From Amycolatopsis benzoatilytica AK 16/65 (lineage in GTDB: Bacteria > Actinomycetota > Actinomycetes > Mycobacteriales > Pseudonocardiaceae): a DNA stretch of 64,000 nucleotides. The translations under genes were made by a program, and so were the position numbers. Numbering within the stretch: position 1 is the first letter of the stretch; every line of letters starts with the position of its first letter. The notes below the pieces were generated by a model. It was not told where the DNA came from. It saw only the letters and a list, made by a program, of their open reading frames with translations, and did no database searches. The stretch covers positions 7,747,279-7,811,278 of the forward strand of contig NZ_KB912942.1 of the NCBI RefSeq assembly GCF_000383915.1. The letters are read 5' to 3'. Below are positions 1 to 8,221 of this stretch, in pieces.

Positions 1-260
1 TCGCGAACCTGGAGAACCTGTACGAGATCGCCGCCGAATGGGGCCGCCGGGACTACTGGTCCATTGTGGACGAAATCCGCTGCCCGCTGCTGCTGGTCGA
101 GGGCGAGCACACCGCGATGCCGGCCGGGCAGCAGGCCGAGGTCGCGGCCCGGGTGCCCGGTGCGCGGCACCTGATCGTCGCCGGTTCGGCGCACCTGCCG
201 CACGCCGAGGCCCCGGAGATCTACCGCGGCGCGGTGGAGGCGTTCCTGGCCGGCCTGTGA
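1..260 (+). CDS. alpha/beta hydrolase, C-terminal fragment
   Basis: This is the last 85 codons of a gene that begins before the window; the reading frame is already open at base 3. The fragment has the usual end of an alpha/beta-hydrolase fold. A beta strand (CPLLLVEGEHT) carries the position of the catalytic acid. It is followed by the GSAHLPHAEAPE segment, in which a histidine would complete the Ser-Asp-His triad. The nucleophile elbow lies outside the window, so substrate and exact family cannot be read. The gene ends in a hairpin shared with the convergent amidase gene. The fold is well supported; the function is open. Confidence 0.75.
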   Translation, partial: ANLENLYEIAAEWGRRDYWSIVDEIRCPLLLVEGEHTAMPAGQQAEVAARVPGARHLIVAGSAHLPHAEAPEIYRGAVEAFLAGL

Positions 261-301
261 CGCCTCACGCGCGCCGCCCTCGCTGGCACACGTGAGGCGT
301 C
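259..301. terminator. bidirectional hairpin between convergent genes
   Basis: Perfect 11-base arms, GACGCCTCACG (259-269) and CGTGAGGCGTC (291-301), flank a 21-base loop. The left arm overlaps the stop codon of the upstream hydrolase. It sits exactly between two convergent genes, so it probably ends transcripts from both sides. There is no U-tract, which is common for actinomycete terminators. Confidence 0.6.
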
Positions 302-306
302 CCCGG

Positions 307-1260
307 TCAGCGGGCGAGCTCGACGCGCCAGGCGGCGGTCGAGCGGTCCGCCGGCACGATCAGCGGCCAGACGTCCGAGCCGAGATAGCCGGATTCGTCA
401 CTGGCGCGTGCCGCGGTGCAGCTGTCGCGGGAAAGCCCGTGCTGGGCGGCCAACGCGGCGACCGCCCGCGCCGTCGCCGGGCCGAACACGCCGTCGGTCG
501 GCACTCCGAACCCGGCCGCACGCAGGAACCGCTGTGCGGTCGCGACCTGCGGTCCGACGTCGCCCGGCTTGAGCAGCGGCCACTCCGGCGCGTCGAGGCG
601 CGCGACGGGCACACCGAGCTGCTGGCCGACCGCCTGGCGCAGCTCCGGGAGCCGGTTGTAGAGCACCTGGCCGCAGCACTCGGTCGAGTTGAAATCGCGG
701 TGGCCCTTGATGAACTCCGGCGTGATGCCGTACTGCTGCGCGATGTAGGCGATCAGCTGAACCAGCGAATTCCACAGCGCGACCGGCACGTCGACCGTGC
801 TGTAGAGGCCCTCGTTCTCGATGCCGAGGCATTCGCTGTTGTGGTTGGCCACGTTCGCGCCCTGCACGTGCTGTGTGCCGCCGCGCAGGATCTCCAGGCT
901 GCGGTGCCGGCCTTCGGTGACGAAGCCGCCGCGGCTGTTCGTGAACTGCTGGCCGGTGTCGATCCAGCCGCGCGTGTCCATGTGAAAGTTCTGGATGTCC
1001 CGCGAGATCTGCAGGGCGTGCGCCAGCGAGTAGTCGGTGTTGTTGCCGGGGTCGACGGTGTGGTGCACGACGATGTACGTCGGTTTGTGGTTCTCCACCA
1101 CGATCGTGCCGGCCGCCGGCCGGGCGTTCCATTCGGTCGTGGAGTGGATGACCGGCGTGCTGGCGGCGCTCGCGGAACCGGCGGCGGCGAACCCCAGCGC
1201 TCCCGCGGCGGTGACGGTGAGACCGCCCTTCAAGACAGCACGACGCGTTGCTTCCCCCAT
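307..1260 (-). CDS. Tat-exported N-acetylmuramoyl-L-alanine amidase (PGRP type) with peptidoglycan-binding domain
   Basis: The 317-residue protein should cleave the amide between N-acetylmuramic acid and the stem peptide of the cell wall, outside the membrane. The start at 1260 is chosen because GGAGGAG lies just upstream and it places a twin-arginine signal (TRRAVLKGG) at the N-terminus, with probable cleavage after ASA near residue 33. The amidase/PGRP domain follows. It has the zinc-site VVHHT near residue 65 and the IKGHRDF...CCGQVLY block near residue 190. The C-terminal third holds a PG_binding_1 repeat (LKPGDVGPQVATAQRFL...GVFGPATARAV). The gene stands alone, convergent with the upstream hydrolase. 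A role in wall turnover or in lysis of competitors is inferred. Confidence 0.9.
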   Translation of the reverse strand: MGEATRRAVLKGGLTVTAAGALGFAAAGSASAASTPVIHSTTEWNARPAAGTIVVENHKPTYIVVHHTVDPGNNTDYSLAHALQISRDIQNFHMDTRGWIDTGQQFTNSRGGFVTEGRHRSLEILRGGTQHVQGANVANHNSECLGIENEGLYSTVDVPVALWNSLVQLIAYIAQQYGITPEFIKGHRDFNSTECCGQVLYNRLPELRQAVGQQLGVPVARLDAPEWPLLKPGDVGPQVATAQRFLRAAGFGVPTDGVFGPATARAVAALAAQHGLSRDSCTAARASDESGYLGSDVWPLIVPADRSTAAWRVELAR

Positions 1261-1350
1261 GCGAACTCCTCCTCCGGAGTGCGACGACCAGGGAAAACTA
1301 ACCCGGCACCCGGGCCGGGACAACTTTTTGCCGACTTTCGTCGTAGTGCG

Positions 1351-2253
1351 TCAGTGTTCCCCTGGCAACGCGAAGAGCCCGTCGTCGGTTTGCTCCAGCA
1401 GGCCGTCCACCAGCAGCGAGTCGAGGCATCGGTCGCGCTGGCCGGACTCGTGCCACACCAGGTCCAGCCGGGCTCGCTCCACCGGGCCCTCGCTGCCGCG
1501 CAGCACGTCCAGCAGCAGCCCGCGCACCTGCCGGTCGGTGCCGGCGAACCGCTGCACCGGCTTGGCCGGGCCGGCGTACTCCGGCCGGCCGTTGCGCTGC
1601 CACGCACAGTCGCCGTAAATCGGACAGTCCGCGCACTTCGGCGAGCGCGCGGTGCAGACCAGCGCGCCCAGCTCCATCAGGGCGGCGGAGAGCTTCGCCG
1701 CGGACGCGTCCTCAGCGGGCAGCAACGCGTCGACGTCTGCCATGTCCCGGGTGTTCGAGGCCGGACCGGCGTCGCCCGCGCCATGCACCGCGCGGGCGAC
1801 GACTCGCCGGACGTTCGTGTCCACCACCGGCGCACGCTTGCCGTACGCGAACGCCGCCACCGCACGTGCGGTGTACGCGCCGATGCCCGGCAGCGCGAGC
1901 AGAGTGTCCACATCGGACGGCACGACGTCGCCGTGCTCCTGCGCGATGACGGTGGCGGCCGCGTGCAGCCGCAGTGCGCGCCGCGGATAGCCGAGCTTGC
2001 CCCAGGCGCGCACGACTTCGCCGGTGGTTTCGGCGGCCAGCGCCGACGGCACCGGCCACCGGGCCAGCCACTCCAGCCAGATCGGCTGCACGCGATTCAC
2101 CGGCGTCTGCTGCAACATGATCTCGCTGACCAGCACGCCCCACGCGGAGCAGTCCGGTTCCCGCCAGGGCAGGTCCCGGCCTACCGCGTCGAACCAGTCG
2201 TTCAGTACCTCGGGGTCTACCGCCACCCCGTCATTGAATACGACCCGGGTCAC
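1351..2253 (-). CDS. mutY: A/G-specific adenine glycosylase MutY
   Basis: This 300-residue base-excision repair enzyme removes adenine mispaired with 8-oxoguanine. The visible marks are the catalytic glutamate E44 in SEIMLQQTPV, the helix-hairpin-helix LPGIGAYTARAV followed by VVDTNVRRVVAR with the catalytic aspartate, and a 4Fe-4S loop with spacing C-x6-C-x2-C-x5-C (CTARSPKCADCPIYGDC). The length fits actinobacterial MutY, which has a short C-terminal domain. The GTG start at 2253 overlaps the stop of the carbonic anhydrase gene by four bases (GTGA), so the two are probably translated in a coupled way. A longer open frame upstream runs through the carbonic anhydrase in another frame and is not used. 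Confidence 0.95.
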   Translation of the reverse strand: MTRVVFNDGVAVDPEVLNDWFDAVGRDLPWREPDCSAWGVLVSEIMLQQTPVNRVQPIWLEWLARWPVPSALAAETTGEVVRAWGKLGYPRRALRLHAAATVIAQEHGDVVPSDVDTLLALPGIGAYTARAVAAFAYGKRAPVVDTNVRRVVARAVHGAGDAGPASNTRDMADVDALLPAEDASAAKLSAALMELGALVCTARSPKCADCPIYGDCAWQRNGRPEYAGPAKPVQRFAGTDRQVRGLLLDVLRGSEGPVERARLDLVWHESGQRDRCLDSLLVDGLLEQTDDGLFALPGEH

Positions 2254-2741
2254 TCGACCTCGGTCAGGCTCCCGGCCTTCACGTCGTAGACGAATCCGCG
2301 CACGTTGTCGGTGTGCAGGAGGAAGTCGCTGCGCCGGACCCGCTCGACCGAGGTGCGCACGCTGTTCTCCACCACCCGGAACGCCTCGACCGCCCAGGTC
2401 GGCCGCAGTCCGGTGGCCTCCTCGAGCTCGTCCTTGAACTCCTCGTCGGTGACCATCGACAGGCCGCAGTTGGTGTGCTGGACGATCAGCACCTCGCGGG
2501 TGCCGAGCTTGCGCTGGCTGAGCGCGAGCGACCGGATCATGTCGTCGGTGATGACACCGCCCGCGTTGCGCAGGATGTGCGCCTCGCCCTGCAGCAGGCC
2601 GAAGATCTCGAACACCCGGATCCGAGCGTCCATGCAGGTCAGGATCGACACCTGCAGCGAGGGCTTGGGGGAGGAGCGGTCGCCGGGGACGATGTTGCCG
2701 ATTTCGTGGTTGCGCTTGAGCAGCACGTCGATGGCGGTCAT
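2250..2741 (-). CDS. beta-class carbonic anhydrase (Rv1284-like)
   Basis: This enzyme interconverts CO2 and bicarbonate in the cytoplasm. It is 163 residues long. The beta-class zinc site is complete: C36-x-D38-x-R40 (CMDAR), then H89 and C92 (HTNC). The compact length and the motifs RNAGGVITDDMIRSL and GLRPTW resemble the short mycobacterial enzyme Rv1284 rather than the longer canB type; this comparison is from memory. The ATG at 2741 has GAAAGG upstream. The gene is the promoter-proximal member of a two-gene unit with mutY. I cannot tell whether the pairing has a functional meaning. Confidence 0.92.
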   Translation of the reverse strand: MTAIDVLLKRNHEIGNIVPGDRSSPKPSLQVSILTCMDARIRVFEIFGLLQGEAHILRNAGGVITDDMIRSLALSQRKLGTREVLIVQHTNCGLSMVTDEEFKDELEEATGLRPTWAVEAFRVVENSVRTSVERVRRSDFLLHTDNVRGFVYDVKAGSLTEVE

Positions 2742-2884
2742 GAGGCACCTTTCGGCTGTGCGGCCCCGCGTGAGCGGGCGGTTCGTTCCATGGAACCGGT
2801 CGGAGGCCGCGCACACAATGCGGTGGGCGCGAAATCACGCAACCGCTGGGAGTTCGCGCCTGTCCGGGGCCTTCGCGTTCGCGG

Positions 2885-3985
2885 TCAGCCGCCGAACCAG
2901 GGTTCGTCGACCGTCCGCGGCGGTGCCGAGGTGCGGCCGATGCGCAGTTCGGTGGGCAGCGTGATGACCTTCGGCCCGACTCGCTCGCCTGCGCTGAGCA
3001 GCAGCCGCCCGGCCACCTTGCCCTTCTCCAGCACCGGCTGGTGCACGGTGGTGAGCCCGGCGCGCTCGGCTTCGGCGATGCCGTCGAAGCCGGTGACCGT
3101 CAGGTCGAGCGGCACGCGCAGGCCGCGCCGCGCCGCCTCGGCGAGAGCGCCGAGAGCGAGGATGTCCGAGGTGCAGACCAGTGCGGTGACCTGCGGGTAC
3201 GCGTCCAGCAGCTGCCGGGCGGCGGAGGCGCCGTCGTCCACGGTGTGGTCGAAACGCTCGACGACCGGCACGGTCGCCCAGTCGACGCCGGCCGCGGAGA
3301 AGGCCTGCGCCAGCGCTTCCAGCCGGGTGCGCTGCACGTGGAAGTGCGCACCGCTCTGCCGTTCGGCGCTGACGAAATCGTCGTTGCGCTCGCGGCCGAG
3401 TCGCATGCAGAGGATGCCGACCTGGCGATGCCCGAGCGCCACCAGGTGATCGGCGAGGCGGGTGACCGCGGCCGCGTCGTCCGGGCCGACTCGGTCCACC
3501 CCTTCGAGGCAGGGCTGGTCGATGATCACCGTCGGCACCGGCCGCTCCAGTACCGCGGCCAGGTGCGGATCGTCGTCCGGCACCGAGTAGACGACGAAGC
3601 CGTCCACGCCGGCGCGGTGCACCGCGGCCAGGTCTTCGCGACCGGGGCTGGCCGGTACGAGGTGCAGGCCGACGCCCGCGTCCTCGCAGGCCAGCGCGAG
3701 CCCTTCGAGCACGCCGACGGCGGCCGGGTCGCGGAAGGCGTAGGAGAGGTTTTCGGTGAGCAGCAGCCCGACCGCGCCCGCTTTGCGAGTGCGCAGCGAG
3801 CGGGCGACCGGGTCGGGGCCCGGGTAGCCGAGCCGGCGCGCGGTTTCCAGCACGCGGCGGCGGAGTTCGGGAGACAGCTGATCCGGGCGGTTGTAGGCGT
3901 TGGACACGGTGGTCCTGGACACCCCGAGTTCCGCCGCGAGCGACGCCAGTGTCGCCTGCCTCCGGGTGCGAATAGGACGGCCCAT
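2885..3985 (-). CDS. LacI-family transcriptional regulator
   Basis: This is a 366-residue repressor-type protein. Residues 10-60 form the LacI helix-turn-helix and hinge (ATLASLAAELGVSRTTVSNAYNRPDQLSPELRRRV). The remainder is a periplasmic-binding-protein-like effector domain with the usual VTGFDGI...AGLTTVHQP region. The ATG at 3985 is preferred over several upstream in-frame codons because the HTH then starts at the normal distance from the N-terminus. It is transcribed away from the zinc importer, with 178 bases between the two starts. A near-perfect palindrome lies immediately upstream, which suggests autoregulation. The effector is unknown; no sugar gene adjoins it. Confidence 0.88.
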   Translation of the reverse strand: MGRPIRTRRQATLASLAAELGVSRTTVSNAYNRPDQLSPELRRRVLETARRLGYPGPDPVARSLRTRKAGAVGLLLTENLSYAFRDPAAVGVLEGLALACEDAGVGLHLVPASPGREDLAAVHRAGVDGFVVYSVPDDDPHLAAVLERPVPTVIIDQPCLEGVDRVGPDDAAAVTRLADHLVALGHRQVGILCMRLGRERNDDFVSAERQSGAHFHVQRTRLEALAQAFSAAGVDWATVPVVERFDHTVDDGASAARQLLDAYPQVTALVCTSDILALGALAEAARRGLRVPLDLTVTGFDGIAEAERAGLTTVHQPVLEKGKVAGRLLLSAGERVGPKVITLPTELRIGRTSAPPRTVDEPWFGG

Positions 3986-3990
3986 CCGCA

Positions 3991-4003
3991 AACCGTAACG
4001 GTT
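3991..4003. promoter_or_regulatory. palindromic operator candidate for the LacI regulator
   Basis: AACCGTAACGGTT has 6-base perfect arms around one central A, six bases upstream of the regulator start codon. LacI-family proteins bind short palindromes and often repress their own gene, so this is a reasonable autoregulatory site. No binding evidence is available from sequence alone. Confidence 0.45.
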
Positions 4004-4122
4004 CAGATCGTTTTCCAGAAGCGACACCCCTGTGGTGAGTGTCTCGATCCACTGGGTGACGGCGCCGGGGTACGACCACCCGGTGGAGTGATGCTGGCCG
4101 TTCGGATGGGGTAAAGTGAATC

Positions 4123-4137
4123 TGACAACGGTTTCCA
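4123..4137 (+). promoter_or_regulatory. Zur-box-like site upstream of znuA
   Basis: TGACAACGGTTTCCA is a 7-1-7 imperfect palindrome resembling actinobacterial Zur boxes (TGA-AA-x-TT-CA pattern). Five of seven arm positions pair. It lies 26 bases upstream of the znuA ATG and just downstream of a possible -10 element, TAAAGT (4112-4117). This is where a zinc-bound repressor would block transcription of the importer. Confidence 0.55.
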
Positions 4138-4163
4138 TTAGCAGTACGACCCAGGAGAGCCCG

Positions 4164-5069
4164 ATGACTTCCCGTCGCACCACGAGCGTCCTCGCCGCCG
4201 CGTCGGCACTGGCGGTGTTCGCGCTCGGCGCGTGCTCCAGTGCCTCCTCGACGGACTCCGGAACCGGCTCCGGCGAACAGGTCAAGGTGGTCGCCTCCAC
4301 CGACGTGTGGGGCAGCGTCGTGTCCGCGGTCGGCGGCGACAAGGTCCAGGTCACGTCGATCATTCACGACCCGTCCGCCGACCCGCACTCCTACGAGTCC
4401 ACCGCCGACGACGCGCTCGCGGCGAAGAAGGCGCAGCTCATGCTGGGCAACGGCGGCGGCTACGACGAGTTCTTCACCAAGCTCTCCGGCGAGGCCGCCT
4501 CGGCGAAGAAGCTGGTCGCCTACGACATCGCCGCGCCGGGCGAGGACAACGAACACGTCTGGTACGACCTGCCGGGCGTCGAGAAGGTCGCCGACCAGGT
4601 CGCGTCCGCGCTCGGCGAGATCCAGCCGGCCTCGAAGCAGACCTTCGAGAACAACGCCAAGACCTTCAAGACCCAGCTCGACAGCCTGATCAAAAAGGCG
4701 GGTGCGCTGGGAGTCGCGCACCCGGACGCCAAGGTCGTGGCCACCGAGCCGGTCGCGCACTACCTGCTGAAGACCGCGAAGGTCGCCGACGTCACCCCGA
4801 AAGCGTTCTCCGACGCCATCGAGAACGAGACCGACGTGCCCGCCGCGGCGGTCGCCGACTTCACCAAACTGATCAAGGAGAAGCAGGTGAAGGCGCTGGT
4901 CAACAACGTGCAGACGGTGACTCCGCTGACCAAGCAGGCGGTCGCCGACGCGAAGGCGTCCGGGGTCGCGGTGGTCGATGTGGCCGAGACGCTCCCGGCG
5001 AATGTCACGGGCTACATTGACTGGATGACGAAGGATGTGGACGCGCTGTCGGGGGCTCTGAACAGCTGA
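4164..5069 (+). CDS. znuA: zinc ABC transporter substrate-binding lipoprotein
   Basis: The 301-residue cluster A-I metal-binding lipoprotein delivers zinc to the ZnuB/ZnuC importer on the outer face of the membrane. A lipoprotein signal (residues 1-25) ends in the lipobox LGAC. Probable metal ligands are the histidines in DPHSYE, NEHVWYD and TEPVAHYLL. The histidine-rich loop seen in many proteobacterial ZnuA proteins is absent. The ATG at 4164 follows AGGAGAG; the in-frame GTG at 4116 lies upstream of the Zur-like box and is rejected. The stop codon overlaps the start of the ATPase gene (TGATG). Zinc rather than manganese is inferred from the upstream Zur-like site. Confidence 0.88.
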   Translation: MTSRRTTSVLAAASALAVFALGACSSASSTDSGTGSGEQVKVVASTDVWGSVVSAVGGDKVQVTSIIHDPSADPHSYESTADDALAAKKAQLMLGNGGGYDEFFTKLSGEAASAKKLVAYDIAAPGEDNEHVWYDLPGVEKVADQVASALGEIQPASKQTFENNAKTFKTQLDSLIKKAGALGVAHPDAKVVATEPVAHYLLKTAKVADVTPKAFSDAIENETDVPAAAVADFTKLIKEKQVKALVNNVQTVTPLTKQAVADAKASGVAVVDVAETLPANVTGYIDWMTKDVDALSGALNS

Positions 5070-5905
5070 TGTCCGTCCCGCTTCCCGACGCCGTTGCGGC
5101 GGTCCGCGTGCGCGGGGCCGGTCTCGCTTTCGGCGCCCGCACGCTGTGGTCCGGTTTGGACCTGACGGTCGAGCCGGGCGAATTCCTCGCCGTCCTCGGC
5201 CCGAACGGGTCAGGCAAAAGCAGTTTCCTCAAGGCGCTGCTCGGGATGCAGACGTTGTCCGCGGGCACCGTCGAGATCGCCGGCGGCCGCCCCGGCGGGG
5301 CGAACCGGAGGGTCGGTTACATCCCGCAGCAGCGCGCGATCGACGACTCGCTGACCCTGCGCGGGATCGACCTGGTCGGCCTGGGACTGGACGGGCACCG
5401 CTGGGGCCCCGGCCTCGCCGGGATGCGCGAGCGGAAACGCCGGGTCGCCGAGGCGATCGAAGCGGTCGGCGGCACGCGCTACGCGAAACAGCCGGTCGGC
5501 CGTCTGTCCGGCGGCGAGCAGCAGCGGCTGCGCGTGGCACAGGCGCTGGTCGGCGATCCGACCGTGTTGTTGTGCGACGAGCCGCTGCTGTCGCTGGACC
5601 TGGCACACCAGCGCGCGGTGAGCGAACTGATCGACGGACGGCGGCGCACCGCCGGTACCGCGGTGCTGTTCGTGACCCACGAGATCAATCCGGTGCTGCA
5701 GTTCGTCGACCGGGTGCTGTATCTGGTGAACGGCCAGTTCCGGATCGGCAAGCCGGACGAGGTGATGACCTCGGAGACGCTCTCGGAGCTGTACGGCACG
5801 AAGATCGAGGTGCTGCGCGTCGGCGGGCAGATCCACATCGCCGGGGCGCAGAGCGCGCTGTGCGAGGACGAACCGCACCACCACGAACAGGAAACGGTGG
5901 GCTGA
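5069..5905 (+). CDS. znuC: zinc ABC transporter ATP-binding protein
   Basis: The 278-residue ATPase powers the metal importer. All nucleotide-binding elements are present: Walker A GPNGSGKSS, Q-loop region YIPQQR, signature LSGGEQQR, Walker B VLLCDEPLLSLD and the H-loop VTHE. The C-terminus ends in a small histidine cluster (DEPHHHEQ) that might sense metal; this is speculation. It is translationally coupled to znuA by a one-base overlap and followed three bases later by the permease gene. Confidence 0.92.
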   Translation: MSVPLPDAVAAVRVRGAGLAFGARTLWSGLDLTVEPGEFLAVLGPNGSGKSSFLKALLGMQTLSAGTVEIAGGRPGGANRRVGYIPQQRAIDDSLTLRGIDLVGLGLDGHRWGPGLAGMRERKRRVAEAIEAVGGTRYAKQPVGRLSGGEQQRLRVAQALVGDPTVLLCDEPLLSLDLAHQRAVSELIDGRRRTAGTAVLFVTHEINPVLQFVDRVLYLVNGQFRIGKPDEVMTSETLSELYGTKIEVLRVGGQIHIAGAQSALCEDEPHHHEQETVG

Positions 5906-5908
5906 GCC

Positions 5909-6793
5909 GTGGACGGCATGTTCGACTTCGCCAAGACCTGGGAGCTGATCACCGAGCTGGACAGCGTCCGGATCGCGTTGATCGCGGCCGCCGTGCTCGG
6001 TCTGCTGGCCGGGGTGCTCGGCCCGCTGATCGTGACCCGCCGCATGTCGTTCGCCGTGCACGGCACGTCCGAACTGGCCTTCACCGGCGCGGCGGGCGCC
6101 CTGCTGCTCGGCGTGGGCGTGGAATACGGCGCACTGGCCGGGGCGGTCGCCGCGGCGCTGCTGCTGGGCATCCTCGGCATCCGCGACGCCGACCGCGATT
6201 CGGTGATCGGCGTGATCCTGTCCTTCGGGCTGGGCATGGGTGTGCTGCTGCTGTCCTTTTACAAAGGACGGTCGGCGAACAAGTTCGGCATTCTGACCGG
6301 TCAGATCATCACCGTGGACAGCACGAACCTGACGGCGCTGGCGATCTCCGCGGTGGCGGTGCTGGCGGTGCTGGCGCTGATCTACCGGCCGTTGCTGTTC
6401 GCGAGTGTCGATCGCGCGGTGGCCGAGGCTCGCGGGGTGCCGGTCAAGACGTTGACCGTGCTGTTCGCGCTGCTGGTGGGCGTGGCGACGGCTCTGAGCG
6501 TGCAGGTGGTCGGGTCGCTGCTGGTGGTCGCGCTGATGGTGACCCCGGCGGCCGCGGCCGCGCGGGTGACGGCGAGCCCGTTGCGGGCGACGATCCTGTC
6601 GGTGGTGTTCGCCGAGGTGGCGGCGATCGGCGGGATCGTTCTGTCGCTCGCGCCGGGCAAGCCGGTGAGCGCGTTCGTGACGGCGATTTCGTTCTTCATC
6701 TACCTGGTGTGCCGGGTGATCGCCTGGGCTCGCGACCGGCGGCGCGGGGTGCGCGGCGGGACGGTCGCCGAGGCGGTGCCTGTTTCGGTTTGA
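5909..6793 (+). CDS. znuB: zinc ABC transporter permease
   Basis: This is a 294-residue integral membrane protein of the ZnuB/MntB (ABC-3) family with about eight hydrophobic segments. Typical blocks are RRMSFAVHGTSELAFTGAAGALLLG, LVVALMVTPAAAAARVT and IGGIVLSLAPGKPVSAFV. It forms the membrane channel for the substrate supplied by the lipoprotein. Either the GTG at 5909 or the ATG at 5918 could be the start. The three genes form one operon that ends at the palindromic repeat at 6797-6851. Confidence 0.9.
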   Translation: MDGMFDFAKTWELITELDSVRIALIAAAVLGLLAGVLGPLIVTRRMSFAVHGTSELAFTGAAGALLLGVGVEYGALAGAVAAALLLGILGIRDADRDSVIGVILSFGLGMGVLLLSFYKGRSANKFGILTGQIITVDSTNLTALAISAVAVLAVLALIYRPLLFASVDRAVAEARGVPVKTLTVLFALLVGVATALSVQVVGSLLVVALMVTPAAAAARVTASPLRATILSVVFAEVAAIGGIVLSLAPGKPVSAFVTAISFFIYLVCRVIAWARDRRRGVRGGTVAEAVPVSV

Positions 6794-6796
6794 GCC

Positions 6797-6851
6797 GTCC
6801 GTGAAGGGCCCCTTGCCGGACTTGGATTCCCTCAAGGGGCCCTTCCCGGAC
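6797..6851. repeat. dispersed palindromic repeat, copy 1
   Basis: Arms of about 19 bases (6797-6815 and 6833-6851) begin with GTCCGTGAAGGGCCCCTTG and its near-complement. They flank a spacer containing CTTGGATTCC. Two further copies occur at 37235 and 43524. The element lies between convergent genes (znuB and the AlgX-like gene) and can fold into a strong hairpin, so it probably also terminates transcription. Confidence 0.8.
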
Positions 6852-6864
6852 CAACGGCAGCGGG

Positions 6865-8169
6865 TCAGCGGACGGGATGTTGTGCCATCGCGGTCTTCAC
6901 CGCGGCGACGAAACCGGGGTCGGTGAACGGCACCAGTCCGCCGTTGACGTTGCGCTCCACCGCCTGCAGCACCACCACACGCGAGTTCACGAACTGGTTC
7001 ACCGCGTCGGCCTGCGACGTCTTGGGCGTCGAGTAGGCGAGGTAGGTCAGATCGCTGAACGCGCCTTCGAGGTAGCGCGACGAAGCGAGCGTGAACGAGT
7101 CGCCGTAGACGAGCGTCGGTTCGTCGATCATGCCGGTCAGCGGCGCGGTCTGGCGGTGCACCGGCTGGTCGATGCTGCCGATGTAGTTCCCCGCCCGGTT
7201 GGTGGCGCCATCCGGCTGGAGGTTGTACTTCGTGTTCGTCTTGGTGCCGGTTTGGCCAAGCAACAGCGGCAGGTCCGCGATTCCCTGGTACTGGCCTTCG
7301 GTCGGGGTTTTCCAGGTCGCGGTGACGCCCGGTTTCACGGCTTCGGCGACCGCGTGGGCGAGGACGATGCCGCCTTCGTCGCGCCAGTGCGTGTCGTTCG
7401 GGGCGTAGATCGGGCGGCCGAGCCGGGCCGCCTCCGCGGCGAGCTCCGGGCGCAGGTCCAGCGAACCGCCCGCGGTGGTGATCTTGTACCAGTCGTTCGG
7501 CGCGGCGGCGAGCGAGCACTCCTTGCCCGGGTAGCTGGCTGGCAGATACTCCGGCACCATCGTCGTCTTGTCTGGCGCCACCACGAACACGAACTTGCGG
7601 CCGGAGGCTTCGACCGCCGCGCGCAGCTCGTTGATCCGGGCCATCGTCGTGTCGATGTCCTGCGTCGGCGTGCACTTCGATTCGGCGTCGTAGCCGTAGT
7701 AAAGCCAGCCGTCGAGCCCCTGGACCACCTTCCGGTAGCCGCCCTGGCCCGAACTCGGCCCGCTCGGCGCCGACGGCCCGCTCGGCTGCTGCAGCGGCGG
7801 AGCGGGGATCGGACCGGAATTCGACGCGGAACCCTGGTCGAGCGGGGCCTCCTCGCCGAAGACGCCTCGGCTGATCCCCTTCGCCGCGTTGATCGCCCCG
7901 GCCCGGAAGGACAGCTGGTCGGTCGCCCAGTTGGGCAGCTTGGTGAAGAAGCTGAACCCGTCGGCGAGACTCGGGAACCCGGCGAGGCGGTGGTTCTCGA
8001 TCTCGCTCGGCCGGACCCCGAACACCCACAGCAGGGTCGGCGTCGCGAAGAACAGCAGCGCGCAGATCAGCGCGGTCAGCTGGCGTTTTCCGTGCCGCGG
8101 GCGATGCAGCGCGTGCTCGCGGGGCAGGTAGGCCTCGTGGACGGCGGGCAGCGGAGAGGGCTCGGACAC
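6865..8169 (-). CDS. AlgX/AlgJ-like SGNH-fold protein, putative polysaccharide O-acetylation
   Basis: This 434-residue protein has one N-terminal membrane anchor (LTALICALLFFATPTLLWVF, about residues 31-50). A proline/serine linker near residues 110-140 precedes an extracytoplasmic domain. That domain carries the AlgX/AlgJ-type motifs NDTHWRDEGG and YGDSFT, in which Asp-His and Ser would form the esterase/acetyltransferase triad. In known systems such proteins transfer acetyl groups delivered by an MBOAT membrane protein. The MBOAT gene at 25303 is the obvious candidate partner but lies 17 kb away. The GTG start at 8169 has only a weak ribosome site. The polysaccharide acceptor is unknown. 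Confidence 0.75.
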   Translation of the reverse strand: MSEPSPLPAVHEAYLPREHALHRPRHGKRQLTALICALLFFATPTLLWVFGVRPSEIENHRLAGFPSLADGFSFFTKLPNWATDQLSFRAGAINAAKGISRGVFGEEAPLDQGSASNSGPIPAPPLQQPSGPSAPSGPSSGQGGYRKVVQGLDGWLYYGYDAESKCTPTQDIDTTMARINELRAAVEASGRKFVFVVAPDKTTMVPEYLPASYPGKECSLAAAPNDWYKITTAGGSLDLRPELAAEAARLGRPIYAPNDTHWRDEGGIVLAHAVAEAVKPGVTATWKTPTEGQYQGIADLPLLLGQTGTKTNTKYNLQPDGATNRAGNYIGSIDQPVHRQTAPLTGMIDEPTLVYGDSFTLASSRYLEGAFSDLTYLAYSTPKTSQADAVNQFVNSRVVVLQAVERNVNGGLVPFTDPGFVAAVKTAMAQHPVR

Positions 8170-8221
8170 GCTCTTACGTTAGTCAGTTCGAGTGAGGCAG
8201 GTGCGAACAACTGCCGAAAAG

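Noticed and set aside
5210..8029. Long minus-strand open frame across the znu operon
   Set aside because: It is antisense to znuC/znuB and enters the AlgX-like gene in the wrong frame; the product is low complexity.
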